A stretch of DNA of 64,000 nt from Sthenelais limicola (lineage: Eukaryota; Annelida; Polychaeta; Phyllodocida; Sigalionidae), in assembly GCA_942159475.1 (NCBI GenBank), contig OW804095.1, forward strand, positions 94,935,740 to 94,999,739, given 5' to 3'. The translations under genes were made by a program, and so were the position numbers. The notes under the pieces are model-generated. The model saw nothing but the letters and a program-made list of their open reading frames with translations, was not told the origin of the DNA and ran no database searches. Below, one piece after another: positions 1 to 9,960 of this stretch. The stretch's first letter is position 1. Every line of letters begins with the position of its first letter.

Positions 1-170
1 GTCCATAAAATCCCGACAGCTCGGTCAATATACACACAGCTTAAGTTAAAGAAGGTATGGGTATGTATAAGCAAATAGGCTTCCAGCTAAGTTTTTCATC
101 ATGATGTTTTGCCTCCTTAATAATCCACCCTACCAGTTGGCTATCCTGTATAATCTGTATTAATTAATAT

Positions 171-365
171 TTGGAGAGAATGGAACGATCCGCCAGTAAT
201 CGAAAATTTATTGGACGAGATTCGGCTGCATAAGTATGATGCAGTAGGCAGAGTGCTTAAAAAGTCCAATAAATCTTCAATTACGATGGTGAGTTCCATT
301 CTATATTTATCATATGTGCATAAAATTTGATGAAATATCATGTGTAAATCCTCAGATCAGATGAC
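171..365 (-). repeat. Foldback element, family F1 (copy 1, inverted)
   Basis: This is an inverted, diverged copy of the family also present at 32467-32868 and 59334-59705. It shares the block with ATCGAAAATTTATTGGAC, a central part resembling TAAGTATGATGCAGTAGGCAGAGTGCTTA, and the AT-rich flank ending in TTTGATGAAATATCA. The core is an imperfect palindrome, so a single strand could fold into a long hairpin. No coding capacity is seen, and it is most likely a non-autonomous DNA element. Confidence 0.55.
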
Positions 366-439
366 ACTGAAAAAGTAGCCGACTCGGTGAAAAGTCTCAG
401 AGACAGTGACAGCACTGTGACTTTACAGGCCTAGCTATA

Positions 440-590
440 TATGGCTATGCCTATGGATTTGTTGATGTGCTTCGCGGAAACCCAAAAGCACATGTCTAAG
501 TTGTTAATTTCATAGTTAGCCTACATAGAACTATGAAATTAACAACTTAAACAAGCGCTTTTGGATTCAACAAACTGCTGATGTAATTCA
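440..590. repeat. Foldback element with perfect 20-bp stem
   Basis: Positions 498-517 and 529-548 are exact reverse complements (20 bp, starting AAGTTGTTAATTTCATAG) around an 11-nt loop. Outside this, CCAAAAGC (near 482-489) pairs with GCTTTTGG (near 556-563), with weaker pairing beyond (ATTTGTTGATG against CATCAGCAGTTTGTTGA). The structure resembles a small MITE or foldback element. There is no ORF. Confidence 0.5.
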
Positions 591-702
591 GAGCTATTTT
601 TAGACAACTTTTATTGCATCCCACTTATTGCACCTGAGGAATGTACATATTATAAATTACCGATCAATACACTCATAAAACCTCTAAATGACTTTGCTCA
701 TC

Positions 703-1027
703 TCTATATTAATAAAATAAGGGTTTTGAGCCTTAAACCGCTATCTTCTCTGAAACCGCTGGCCAGATCTCCATTATATTTCACATGCACATTGGGAAGG
801 GCGGGGGGAGGGGGAAGGGTGGGGGGAGGGGGAGGGTGGAGGGGAGTGAGAATGGGAGGCAACAACAATACAACGGTTCCATTTGAGGTATGAATGTTAA
901 TACAGATACTAACTTACAGAGACAACTTGAAAGAGAAAGATGGTTGGAGAGGGAACAAGGAGAGTGGGAAGATGTGGGCCTCACTGTCCCACTAGCAAAT
1001 CCCGTGCAAAGCACGGGTATTTGCTAG
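703..1027 (+). mobile_element. Helitron-like non-autonomous element, copy 1
   Basis: It begins TCTATATTAATAAAATAAGG, runs through a conserved block (CGCTGGCCAGATCTCC) and a G-rich tract, and ends in a hairpin (AGCAAATCCCGTGC / GCACGGGTATTTGCT, about 994-1025). A second copy starts immediately after it with the same 5' block and ends with the same hairpin. A TC-type start and a hairpin close to the 3' end fit Helitron-like elements. No replicase is present and the class assignment is an inference. Confidence 0.45.
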
Positions 1028-1945
1028 TCTAAATATTATTAAAATAGTGTTTGAACCTACAAAACCCCTATCTTCTCAGAAATCGCTGGCCAGATCTCCG
1101 ATATATTTCAGGTGCACATTGCCAAAAATGGTGCCAAGCCATTCCGCTATGTTTCATTAACACTTTTGGAGGACATCAGGGTTATAAATGGGTTCAAAAT
1201 GGGTCCCCATTGGTGCCTGAAAACAATCCCCTATCAATGCCCCTACACCAGAAAGAGGCGATTTGCATATTGGTTGGATTAAGGTCATGACGCAATGTTG
1301 TCTGTTGCTAAGCAGCACACAGATGACCGCTCATCCATGCCTGGGTGAAGCGGACTGAAACTTTGCACGTCTTTGTTCACTACAGGACGGGAGTTGATAT
1401 GTTTCACCATATTTTCACCGAAAGGAACTCACACTACATAATAGTAAGCAGGATTAGGAAAGGGGGAGGAGAGGAGGGGGACAGGGGCTTTTATCACAGA
1501 CAAAGTGCAGACAAAGACACTTAGATCTTTATCAGCCTCTAACTTTCTCTCTCCTCTCCTCTCCTCTCCTCCATATCTCTCCACTTTCCTGTCTCCCTCT
1601 TGCTCTCTCTCACTCACTCTCCCTTGGGATCGGGAGTGGGATCAGGAGTGGGATCAGGAGAAGGATCGGGAACGAGGGTGGGATCGGAGGAACATGTCTA
1701 ATGCAATAGGGGGGTGCAGGGGGGGGGGGGGGGTGCAGGGAGGGAATGGGAGGCAACAACAATACAACAGTGACAAAAAAACCATCTTAACCGGCTTCCA
1801 TTTGAGGTATAAATGTTAATACAGATACTAACTTACAGAGACAACTTGAAAGAGAGAGATGGTTGGAGAGGGAACAAGGAGGGTGGGAAGATGTGGGCCC
1901 CACTGTCCCACTAGCAAATCCCGTGCAAAGCACGGGTATTTGCTA
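1028..1945 (+). mobile_element. Helitron-like non-autonomous element, copy 2
   Basis: This longer copy is head-to-tail with copy 1: same start (TCTAAATATTATTAAAATAG), same CGCTGGCCAGATCTCC block and the same 3' 200 bp ending in the CCCGTGCAAAGCACGGG hairpin. It carries extra internal sequence, including a CT-rich tract (about 1545-1625), an imperfect GGGATCRGGAGTG repeat (about 1626-1680) and a G homopolymer (about 1719-1733). The open frames across this region are low-complexity artefacts. Confidence 0.45.
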
Positions 1946-2704
1946 CTTTATTATATAAAGATTGTTGCAAGGACTGGACAAATGTAAACATGGTTCATTT
2001 GCCAGAATTTAATCTGGGCGTTTTTATGCAAATAAAGTCCTTGCAAGTTCTTTACACCAAAATGTGACCCCTACAAGAAGGTCTCCCGTGTCAGCTGTAA
2101 GCCGCTAGGCAAATCAAACTTAGTGCCACACCCCTTTTCCGAATTACCCAAATCTGGCGCAAACCTTCTACAGCCTAAAAACACCATGTGAACTCCCTTC
2201 CCTTGTCCTGCAACACATAGCTATTGTATTTATCCTTCTAAAACGAATGGGTAGTATATACTTACAGTGCTTCAATAAAGAATAACAGCAAACCGTGCAT
2301 TAAAATTGAGGGACAGATGGCCGACATTATGTTAACTTTCCACGCCCATGCGCAATTCCCACATTCATCAACACACTCCAGAATGAGGCCAGTGCAATGG
2401 CCTCTAAATATAAACCATAAATATCTATGAATGAGAACACGAAGGAAGGCGTGGGCTCTCAGAGTTGTTTATTTTCCTGAGCAGGTTTATTCTGCCCAAA
2501 ACCAAGGAAAAGATGGAAACTAAATAAAAAGAAACTCAGAGAGTCTTAGAGACACCCTCTTCTCCAGGAGAGTGTGTCCCACCAGAAAGTGCATGGTGGC
2601 TGGCTGTAATATTAGGTAATAGGTAATAGGTTTGAAGCCCTTATAAAACTCTTTAATTAACTAGGATATTATATTATTGAGCGGATAATGAAACCTTAGG
2701 CTAT
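1946..2704. other. Intergenic, nothing recognised
   Basis: AT-rich unique-looking sequence with no convincing ORF, splice-bounded exon or repeat pair in this window. Confidence 0.5.
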
Positions 2705-2935
2705 TTAAAAGATTTCCTGCCTTCCCCACACCCTAAGTATAGGGTCTACATAGAGCCCACCCACCCGCCTACCAAGCCATATAGGCGCTACTGTCATATC
2801 GCCTACATAGCATACTGCACGAAAAATGAGAGGCCAGCTGTGAGCTGGTTTCAAACGTCCAATGTTTCGTGTGGAAGGTGGACGCTCTGCCCCTGAGTTA
2901 GTTCCCAAGGTTGGGTCACCTAGGCTTCATTCTAC
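2705..2935 (-). repeat. Possible tRNA-derived SINE
   Basis: On the minus strand near 2900 the sequence AACTCAGGGGCAGAGCG resembles a tRNA D-arm and pol III A box, followed about 35 nt later by GTTTGAAACCAGCTC, a degenerate B box. A non-tRNA tail follows down to about 2705. No second copy was found in the window, so this rests only on the two box-like motifs and their spacing. A decayed tRNA pseudogene is an alternative. Confidence 0.3.
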
Positions 2936-3288
2936 TGCTGATCTAGAGCGTGTTTGAACGGACGGGTAGGTGTAGGGCCGACTGTTGATGCACAGGACGA
3001 GATGTACACGGGACTGGACTAGGAGCTAAACGAAATGTCCGTTAGTGTTTACATCCATTGGAATAACTTTACTGTAGGGTTTGCCGGCATTATTTAGTGA
3101 ATTACCGGAGGTATGCAAGACCCAGTGTGTGTCTTAAGAAAAGTATCATAGATAATTTTTGCAGGACATAACAATTGAGTTCACATGGTGTTTTAGGCTG
3201 TAGGAGGTTTGCATTGGTTTCCCGTAATTAAGTGAGACAGTGTAGTGGTGAGGCTTTCATTCCGGTGGTGTGGTCCTGAGATTTATCC

Positions 3289-3500
3289 TTACGGCTTATT
3301 AGCCGGACACGGCACCTGTTCGTCCAGCTTGTATGAGGTAGGAGTATTCAGGTATATCAAAACCGCCAGACTTTGCCAGTCCCCTGCCAGTTTGATATCC
3401 GTTAGGCTAAGGCCAGACAAATTGGTGTCCACCAGCGATTTATCTGTGGCTACATGGTTGTGTCGCCAAGCTTTCACAGCTGAAATAAAAGTATTTCAGT
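3289..3500 (-). pseudogene. Tyrosine recombinase C-terminal fragment
   Basis: A 62-residue minus-strand frame contains LSLTDIKLAGDWQS followed by LIYLNTP. This matches the general pattern at the C-terminal end of the tyrosine recombinases of DIRS/Ngaro-type retroelements (Ile-Lys, Gly-Asp/Arg-Trp, Ser, then the catalytic Tyr). The upstream His-x-x-Arg box is not recognisable and no reverse transcriptase lies next to it. I read it as a decayed retroelement remnant. Confidence 0.45.
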
Positions 3501-6500
3501 CACACACACAAGTCCAACTACTTGGAGATTGAACAACTTCCCAGCTTTGTGATTGGCTGAAACACATCAAGTCACTGGATGTTGTTTCTCTGCCTGGAAT
3601 CCACACACAATATGCAGCATATCACATGCACTTGGATGACCTCCCAACAGGCGACTTCAAGTTAATGACCCTCATGTTGCTCACTTTTTGAGCAACTAGA
3701 ATGGTCATGTTTAATCTAGTCACTCATCTTGTGGTGCCTGTCCAAGTCACTGAGGTAATTAGAGCTGTCACTAAAGGATTCTTTGGGTTCTTCATCTCAG
3801 GATCCACACAGCAACCAAAGTGGGCGACAAGACCAGACGACAGACTTTTGTTTTGGACGACTTGTTTGGAAAACTTCAGTGACTGATGAATGACCAGGCC
3901 CTGAAGTTGGTGTGTGGAGGCCTGGCTTTACCCTGATGGCGGAGTCCACTGTATATGCCCACAAAGAAGAAACACATTTTCCCCTAATTAATAGAGGCTG
4001 TCTGAAGGCCGCTCAGACCTCACTGAATATGATGTTGTTCTATGTCTCTCAATATATAGACTGACATCCGAGTGGGACACATGTATATATGTTAAAACAG
4101 GTGTGGTGAATAGATCTACAGGTCACCTCCAACCACCTTATTTTAATAGGGGATAAATGGGGAATAATTGGTAGTTTTTATCGATATAACACAAAGGACT
4201 GTCGACAGGTGCGTGTATGGCCACACAGATATGGATGAATTGATTGCTTAATAAACAAATAGACCTAGGTTCAAGTTACTGGAATCATGTTCCATCTTTT
4301 TGTAACTATTCGATTGGAGCTGCGTGTCCAATTATGAATTGGTCTAAATCGTTCAATGATGATACCTGCACAAAAGGAATACTCATATTTCATTGGTTAT
4401 CAGATAATATCACCCTTTTCATTGAACAAAAATTCAACGCTGTTAATAAACAATTATCCCCTATCGTTGTCTTATAGACATGCCTGCTTGAAAAAATCCA
4501 CTAAACTTATTTTAGACAAAGAAATGAATAACTGGGATGAGGTTTACAGGTGTGAAGAAAGGGTGGGAGCAGAGGTTGGAGTAAACTTAGCAGAAAAGGG
4601 TGAGAAGTCCCGGAGGAAGTCTGTACATGTGTGTCTCAAAAGTGTTCCTTTCCTGCTATACAGCTCACAAATGAGCTGGCAAATTGCCATTTCGAGTGTC
4701 CAAGAAGGCCATCATAGGTTGACACAGTGTGTGAATGTTTTTCGTCTTGTTTGCTAGACACACGTCTACACCTGTAGCTGACAATCAGGGAGCAATTCTT
4801 ATATATATTCTTAGCAAAGTGTACATTTCGTGCAATATACCAGGGGAGTTTCCCTTATTCTCTGCCAATATGTACAAACCCTTCATAAATCCAATTGCTC
4901 AAACCTAAGAGTAATAGAACTTTTTTTACGTTGAGCTCAAACTTATAGTACTGGTAACTATATTAAATTTAATGTATCTATTCAATCTATTTTTATATTT
5001 GGTGGTTCAAACCGAGCTCATTTAGTCATTAAGAAAGCTTTTACAAATTCCCTTACAATGTATGAAAGTAAGCAAATGAGAAAGACACAATATTACCGCC
5101 TGGGATCACAAGTTTTGTAACTATAGAAAAAACATATATGTTCCAAATCTAAGGAAAGGAATCTAGACATCTACGGTCCCAATACATTTGTAGAAAGTCG
5201 AATTTGTACCCAGTAAATCATGGCAATAATCATCCATCTGATCTAGCTCTAGAGCAAGTTTACAACCTTAGGACCGGTAGAAGTGTGTTGATGCAGCAAG
5301 GAGCTGTTTATTACATGTACTGGCAAACGTATCATTACAGCTACTTAGATCAATCTAAACAGCTCGTCCTTCGGCATCAAATTTACTTTCAAGAGGCCAC
5401 CCCCTTTTGACCCTGTTCTGCGTTATACAGCATGGCCACTCATGTTTATATTGTTAATTAAGCACCTTATCTGATTACTAAATATTACATTTATCTACAA
5501 CCACGTTAATGGTTTGTGTCCTGTATATATGATGATATCCAGCTGCCTTTTATATTTGTTTTGTATTATTTATTATATTTTCAAGGATAACATATAGCGA
5601 CCTTTCTATTAATTGATCTTTGAATCAAAGCTCAATATGTAAAACTGATGATTGGTGGAAACTGTTGAAAATGGCTTCTCAATTCATGTGCTTATTAATT
5701 ATTGATGCTATGCAGTAACATGTCTTGTATTGCGACGTATTTACCTCCTAGTCATCCCTATATTATACGTCTGTAAAAATGATGTATATTTTAGACTCGA
5801 AAATAATATTGATAAGCAATGTATTTGGTGTGTTTATTATGTATAATACCTAGCTTGTTCACACCCAAACCTCTGTCTGGCCATGCAAGAGTAACGAATA
5901 TTATTTATTCGGGTTATCATAATGTATAGAAGTAATCGATATATAAAAGGATATTACAATACAATCGACACAACGATATCGCTATACAATGTATACCTCA
6001 TAATAAACATGCGTCCATTTATCCCTTGAATTATGTGCAGCCCCTTTTACCCTAGCGTCAAATTAACCGCTCAATAGGGGATACATTTGCATCTCTCACT
6101 GCGCATGTCTAATACAGTGCATGCTGGGATGGATTCAGGTCAAACCTAGGTCATTGGTCACTGCTAAATATCCATGCTGAACATAGCAACATTAGTCCAC
6201 GCGAATCAAGATTCAATATAGCGGACATGCAAATCCCCTATTACCGCGGAACATATTCCTCCGCCGACGCCAGGTTAGCAGATTATACTATAGGCTATCG
6301 ACATTGTACGGTCGAGCATCCCTTATCTAGAGTCACATTCATCATTTAGGCATATCTGTGATAATCTGGGTTTATCTGGCATCTGGCATATCTGGCGTTT
6401 GTGTTCAGATTATTATGCGCAATATGCATCTGCTTTTGCACAAATCATTGGAAAACGGGTAATGAAAATTTGTTGATTCTTAGTGTGTGTTTTAAATTCT

Positions 6501-7100
6501 ATTTTTCTATATTTGTTTTACATGTTACCCTGACCCTGCAGGTATATCAATCTGAGCATGAATATAAAAAATACCAGTATGAATACAGTGCTGCTCTCAA
6601 TAATGCTTTGCTGGTTGATCTGTCAGTACTATGCAGAACTCTCTTACATTTACTTAATTATTTATCCGAAAAGACAAAACAAACGGATTAGGCCTATTAG
6701 GCAGCTGGGTATCTATCGCATTGATGAGACCCTGTGAGACGCTCTGGTGCGTTCAATCACTACCTCCCACCCAGCAATTTAATGTGGGGAGGGAGTCTCA
6801 GCAGTAACCCCTTTAAGCTTGATGTGTCATTTTAAACCCCACCTCAACATGCTTTCTACACGTATATACGTATACACAAAGAGCTCTGTTTTCTATTAAG
6901 GGTTATGTAGAATTTATCAAGATACTTGGTTCCGGCACGAAGACTTTGTATTTCCTTCTCAGTGGCACAAATCTGAGTTGACAAACTCCATAATGGACTT
7001 CAGGAGTTTCAACCTTACTGGGTGGTGCTAGCCAGCCTGGGGAAATCTTGGCATGGTAGTCAATAGCCGAATAAGAATAATAACTGCCGTTTTCTTGCTG
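3501..7100. other. Intergenic, nothing firmly recognised
   Basis: This is 3.6 kb of AT-rich DNA. Small open frames occur (about 3701-3886, 4356-4757, 5204-5410, 6401-6691), but none shows a family motif, strong splice context or matching neighbour. The frame at 6401-6691 includes a possible acceptor (CTGACCCTGCAG near 6540) followed by a Tyr/Lys-rich stretch, but no donor or partner exon could be defined. Confidence 0.45.
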
Positions 7101-7499
7101 CCTAGAGACTTGAAATCTGTAAGATTGTTATTTCATCCTATATGATAGACGACCAAGAGAGCTTCGGGCAGGGTGGGTGATTACATAGGAACACCACCTT
7201 TGGGGAGCATATATGAGCACATTAGAGAGCTCATAAAAACATCCCGGGCAGGAGAAGCTTCCAGGAAGGATCGCTGTGAACGCTGGAACGCCAATATAAG
7301 AAAATGTGCTCGTCTGTCCAGTGCTAAGGGATTTCGACACGGGCGCTTCTGCTATTGTGTTAAAGCTTGGTTCTAGAGCTAATTTACACAAAAAGCTACT
7401 GTAGTAATGAGCTGTTCTCTACTGCATGGAAAGATACTCATTTACACAGTTCACTATTTGGAACTGGTTGGGCTATATGTATGAGAATTAGTTTGCTTG

Positions 7500-7800
7500 G
7501 AAATGCAGTGCTGTATGTTGCAAAATGGATCTCCAATGGTGGGAATGCTTCTCAAGAGTGTTCAACGGTATTGGTGTTCTAAAAAAACAAGAATATCATC
7601 TACTAATGGTCTCTGATGCCTGCTTCCAGATTTCCAAAAATCTGGCTTCACTATTATCTGCTGCTGGGGTCGGAAAGGGGTCCCTGGGTATACCGACTTA
7701 CCATTAAATGATATTAGAATAAAAGGTCGTTGGATTTCTTCTATGGTAGAATCCTATATAATTCCTTCTCCATTGGATCATTTTAAGTGTGAGTATATGG
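7500..7800 (+). pseudogene. Decayed Ngaro/DIRS-like RNase H and recombinase fragment
   Basis: One frame (7525 onward) reads MDLQWWECFS then FNGIGVL and SDAC. This resembles the start of the RNase H region in YR retrotransposons (a basic/WW motif followed by the first catalytic Asp). About 100 nt later another frame reads LPLNDIRIKGRWISS and SYI, with the same spacing as the recombinase C-terminus of the intact element at 54.6-58.8 kb (LDGIRSQGMWTSS, QYL). Frameshifts and missing sequence between the two show advanced decay. Confidence 0.38.
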
Positions 7801-7852
7801 TCATCATTTCATTGGAAAAACATTAACTTTATCTTCTCTGTTTGGATTTAGG

Positions 7853-8128
7853 TGATTGATAAACCTAGCTTCGCTTGGTTCTGGCCAAACTTGTGTCAAC
7901 CATCCATGCCCCCTTTTGTTTCCAACCAATCAGATCCCAGCGTGGCTCTATTATTACACGCCCATAAACAAACATATACGTTCCAGTGATATTCTCCGCT
8001 GGTTCACCGCTATGCACGAACGTGTTTAAACTGCCAAGTGTTTCTTTATTTCTCACATGTATTGTATTGTGATGTTATTTGGTGATTAATAACCTAGCTT
8101 TGCTTGGTTTCTGCCCAAGCTTGTGTCA
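7853..8128 (+). repeat. Diverged 48-bp direct repeat pair
   Basis: 7853-7901 (GGTGATTGATAAACCTAGCT...) and 8080-8128 (GGTGATTAATAACCTAGCTT...) are about 80-85% alike by eye and 227 bp apart. They lie just downstream of the decayed recombinase fragment and could be remnants of split direct repeats of that element. This is an inference from position only. Confidence 0.35.
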
Positions 8129-8925
8129 CTATTACTCTCTATCATAATCTCTCCGTGTACAGGACCCAAATATAAGGGAGATATAATTGTCTCAATGAAT
8201 ACAACTACCGGGGGATCAATTTTGTTGTTTTATTTATTGTTGAAATCTAGATTCATATCAGGACATGTTTCGACTTACAGTTAAGGTTTTGAGATTGTTA
8301 TTGTACATTAAAGAATTCTATTCTATATATTTTCCGTTTGTCATCTTCCACTGGAGCGGTGGGTGCATTAATATGCATGAAGAGTGCTTAGTCCTGATTT
8401 ATGGTTTAGCCCTGAATGTTATCGACAATTAATGCTGGCTGGCCTTCTCCCTGCCTTTGTTCTTTATCGTATCACAGAAATAAATTGATCCCATGATGAA
8501 CTTACAGGAACGCAATCGATCAAAGAATGATCGGGCCATATACTCTTTGCATGTGATCGCAAAATGTCAAGGCGATGGTTCACACTGAATCCCAGAAATT
8601 CTTGGCTATTTCTTGAAAGTTATTTGTTTTTAACGGCCATCCCCATACCACTATGCTTGTAATGCCTCTTTGGATGTATCGTGATATGATACACTCTATA
8701 GACTTCTATAAGGTATGTTGGCAATAAAGCCCATAATATACCTAGATGATCCCAAAGAACCTTTCCCATAAAGATCACCCACATAGCTGTATAAAAGGTC
8801 TCGAGATGGGCAGTACATTTACAGGGTACATCATACATATGTGGCCAAATGGGTCACCCTCTTGCGTCCATCGTCGTCGTAAGTCGTACCTAGTGTAGTG
8901 TTTTGCTGAGAAGCCTAATAAGTTG
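8129..8925. other. Intergenic, nothing recognised
   Basis: No exon, RNA gene or repeat pair was recognised. Confidence 0.45.
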
Positions 8926-8929
8926 CGGT

Positions 8930-9100
8930 AAGCTCTGCGGTAAGCTTTGCGATGGTTTTGTGCTGGTTCTGTAGGTGGAGAGGAATGATGAGATCCTGCC
9001 TATATGGTTAACTGAGCCATGTAGGAAGGACCTCGCTCCTCGCCATCACAAGACCATCGCAAGGCTTACCGCAGAGCTTACCGCAGAGCTTACTGCAGCC
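8930..9100. repeat. Inverted repeat with internal 12-bp reiterations
   Basis: Left arm 8930-8966 (GCGGTAAGCTCTGCGGTAAG then CTTTGCGATGGTTTTGTG) pairs with right arm about 9045-9097 (CACAAGACCATCGCAAGGCT then TACCGCAGAGCTTACCGCAG). The arm contains tandem copies of CTCTGCGGTAAG, two on the left and an extra one on the right. The loop is about 80 nt. A separate hairpin, ACGAGTTGGTTGA / TCAACCAACTCGT, lies at 9354-9399. Confidence 0.5.
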
Positions 9101-9960
9101 AGTGGAGACCACCCAGGGTCTCATTCAGTCATCATCAAATCACTTTGTAGTGTTCACAACAGAATGATATTATGATTAAAACTCGGAAGTAGGAATACAA
9201 AGTAAAAATGTATGAAATATGAAAATAAACATGATTTTTAAAAAGTTGTGGTTTGCAAGTGGTTCACCCGACACCGCTATTTCGTTCAACAATGCTACAG
9301 TGGAATATGGATTCATTTTGCACCTTAAAGCGGAGATATATACAGGATACCCAACGAGTTGGTTGAAGGATCACAATCACAATCCCTCAACCAACTCGTT
9401 ATTTATCTGATTTATTATATATGCTTTATGTATTAAAGAGAGAACAATGTATATTTTGTAGAAATAAGGCAAAAATGGCCTGGAACTCACTATCCACTGA
9501 GAACCAAGAAGTTCTGGAGTCCAGAAAACATTTTAGAAAAAAATAGAAAAAGCTTACACAAATTAAAAATGACAAAATAGGAATATGGACCTCTCTCTGA
9601 ATAGGAATTATTATATAAATAGGTACCTGTATCTTGAATTTTGCATTTTGTATATTGTTATACGTACATGTACTCTGTATTTTGTATTTTGATTGTCGGA
9701 TTAGGTGAGAAGTATTATCTCACTAAACACAGCCAAATGAACTTGCCAAAGGATACTAAGTCACACTGTACGGTGTGATATTCATGCGACGTGCTGTACT
9801 GCATATGCAAAACTAGTACCCTCATTTATAGTTAAATTCTTTATTATTATTCTTATACATCAATCCTGTACTAAGATTTAAAAATGTGAGACAACAACGC
9901 AACGTACTGTATTGTACATGCAAAAGCTATATCATTATTTATTTAAACACCAGTTTAAAC

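Noticed and set aside
781..1014. Pro/Ser/Leu-rich minus-strand ORF
   Set aside because: It is the complement of a G-rich simple repeat inside the Helitron-like element. The same applies to ORFs over 30503-30931 and 33527-34051.
3701..3886. 61-codon plus-strand ORF and a neighbouring frame reading DDLFGKLQ
   Set aside because: No family match, no splice sites and a stop shortly after.
5204..5410. 68-codon ORF with HPSDLALEQVYN
   Set aside because: It vaguely resembles a stretch found in some transposon proteins, but no domain boundaries, partner frames or repeat context support it.
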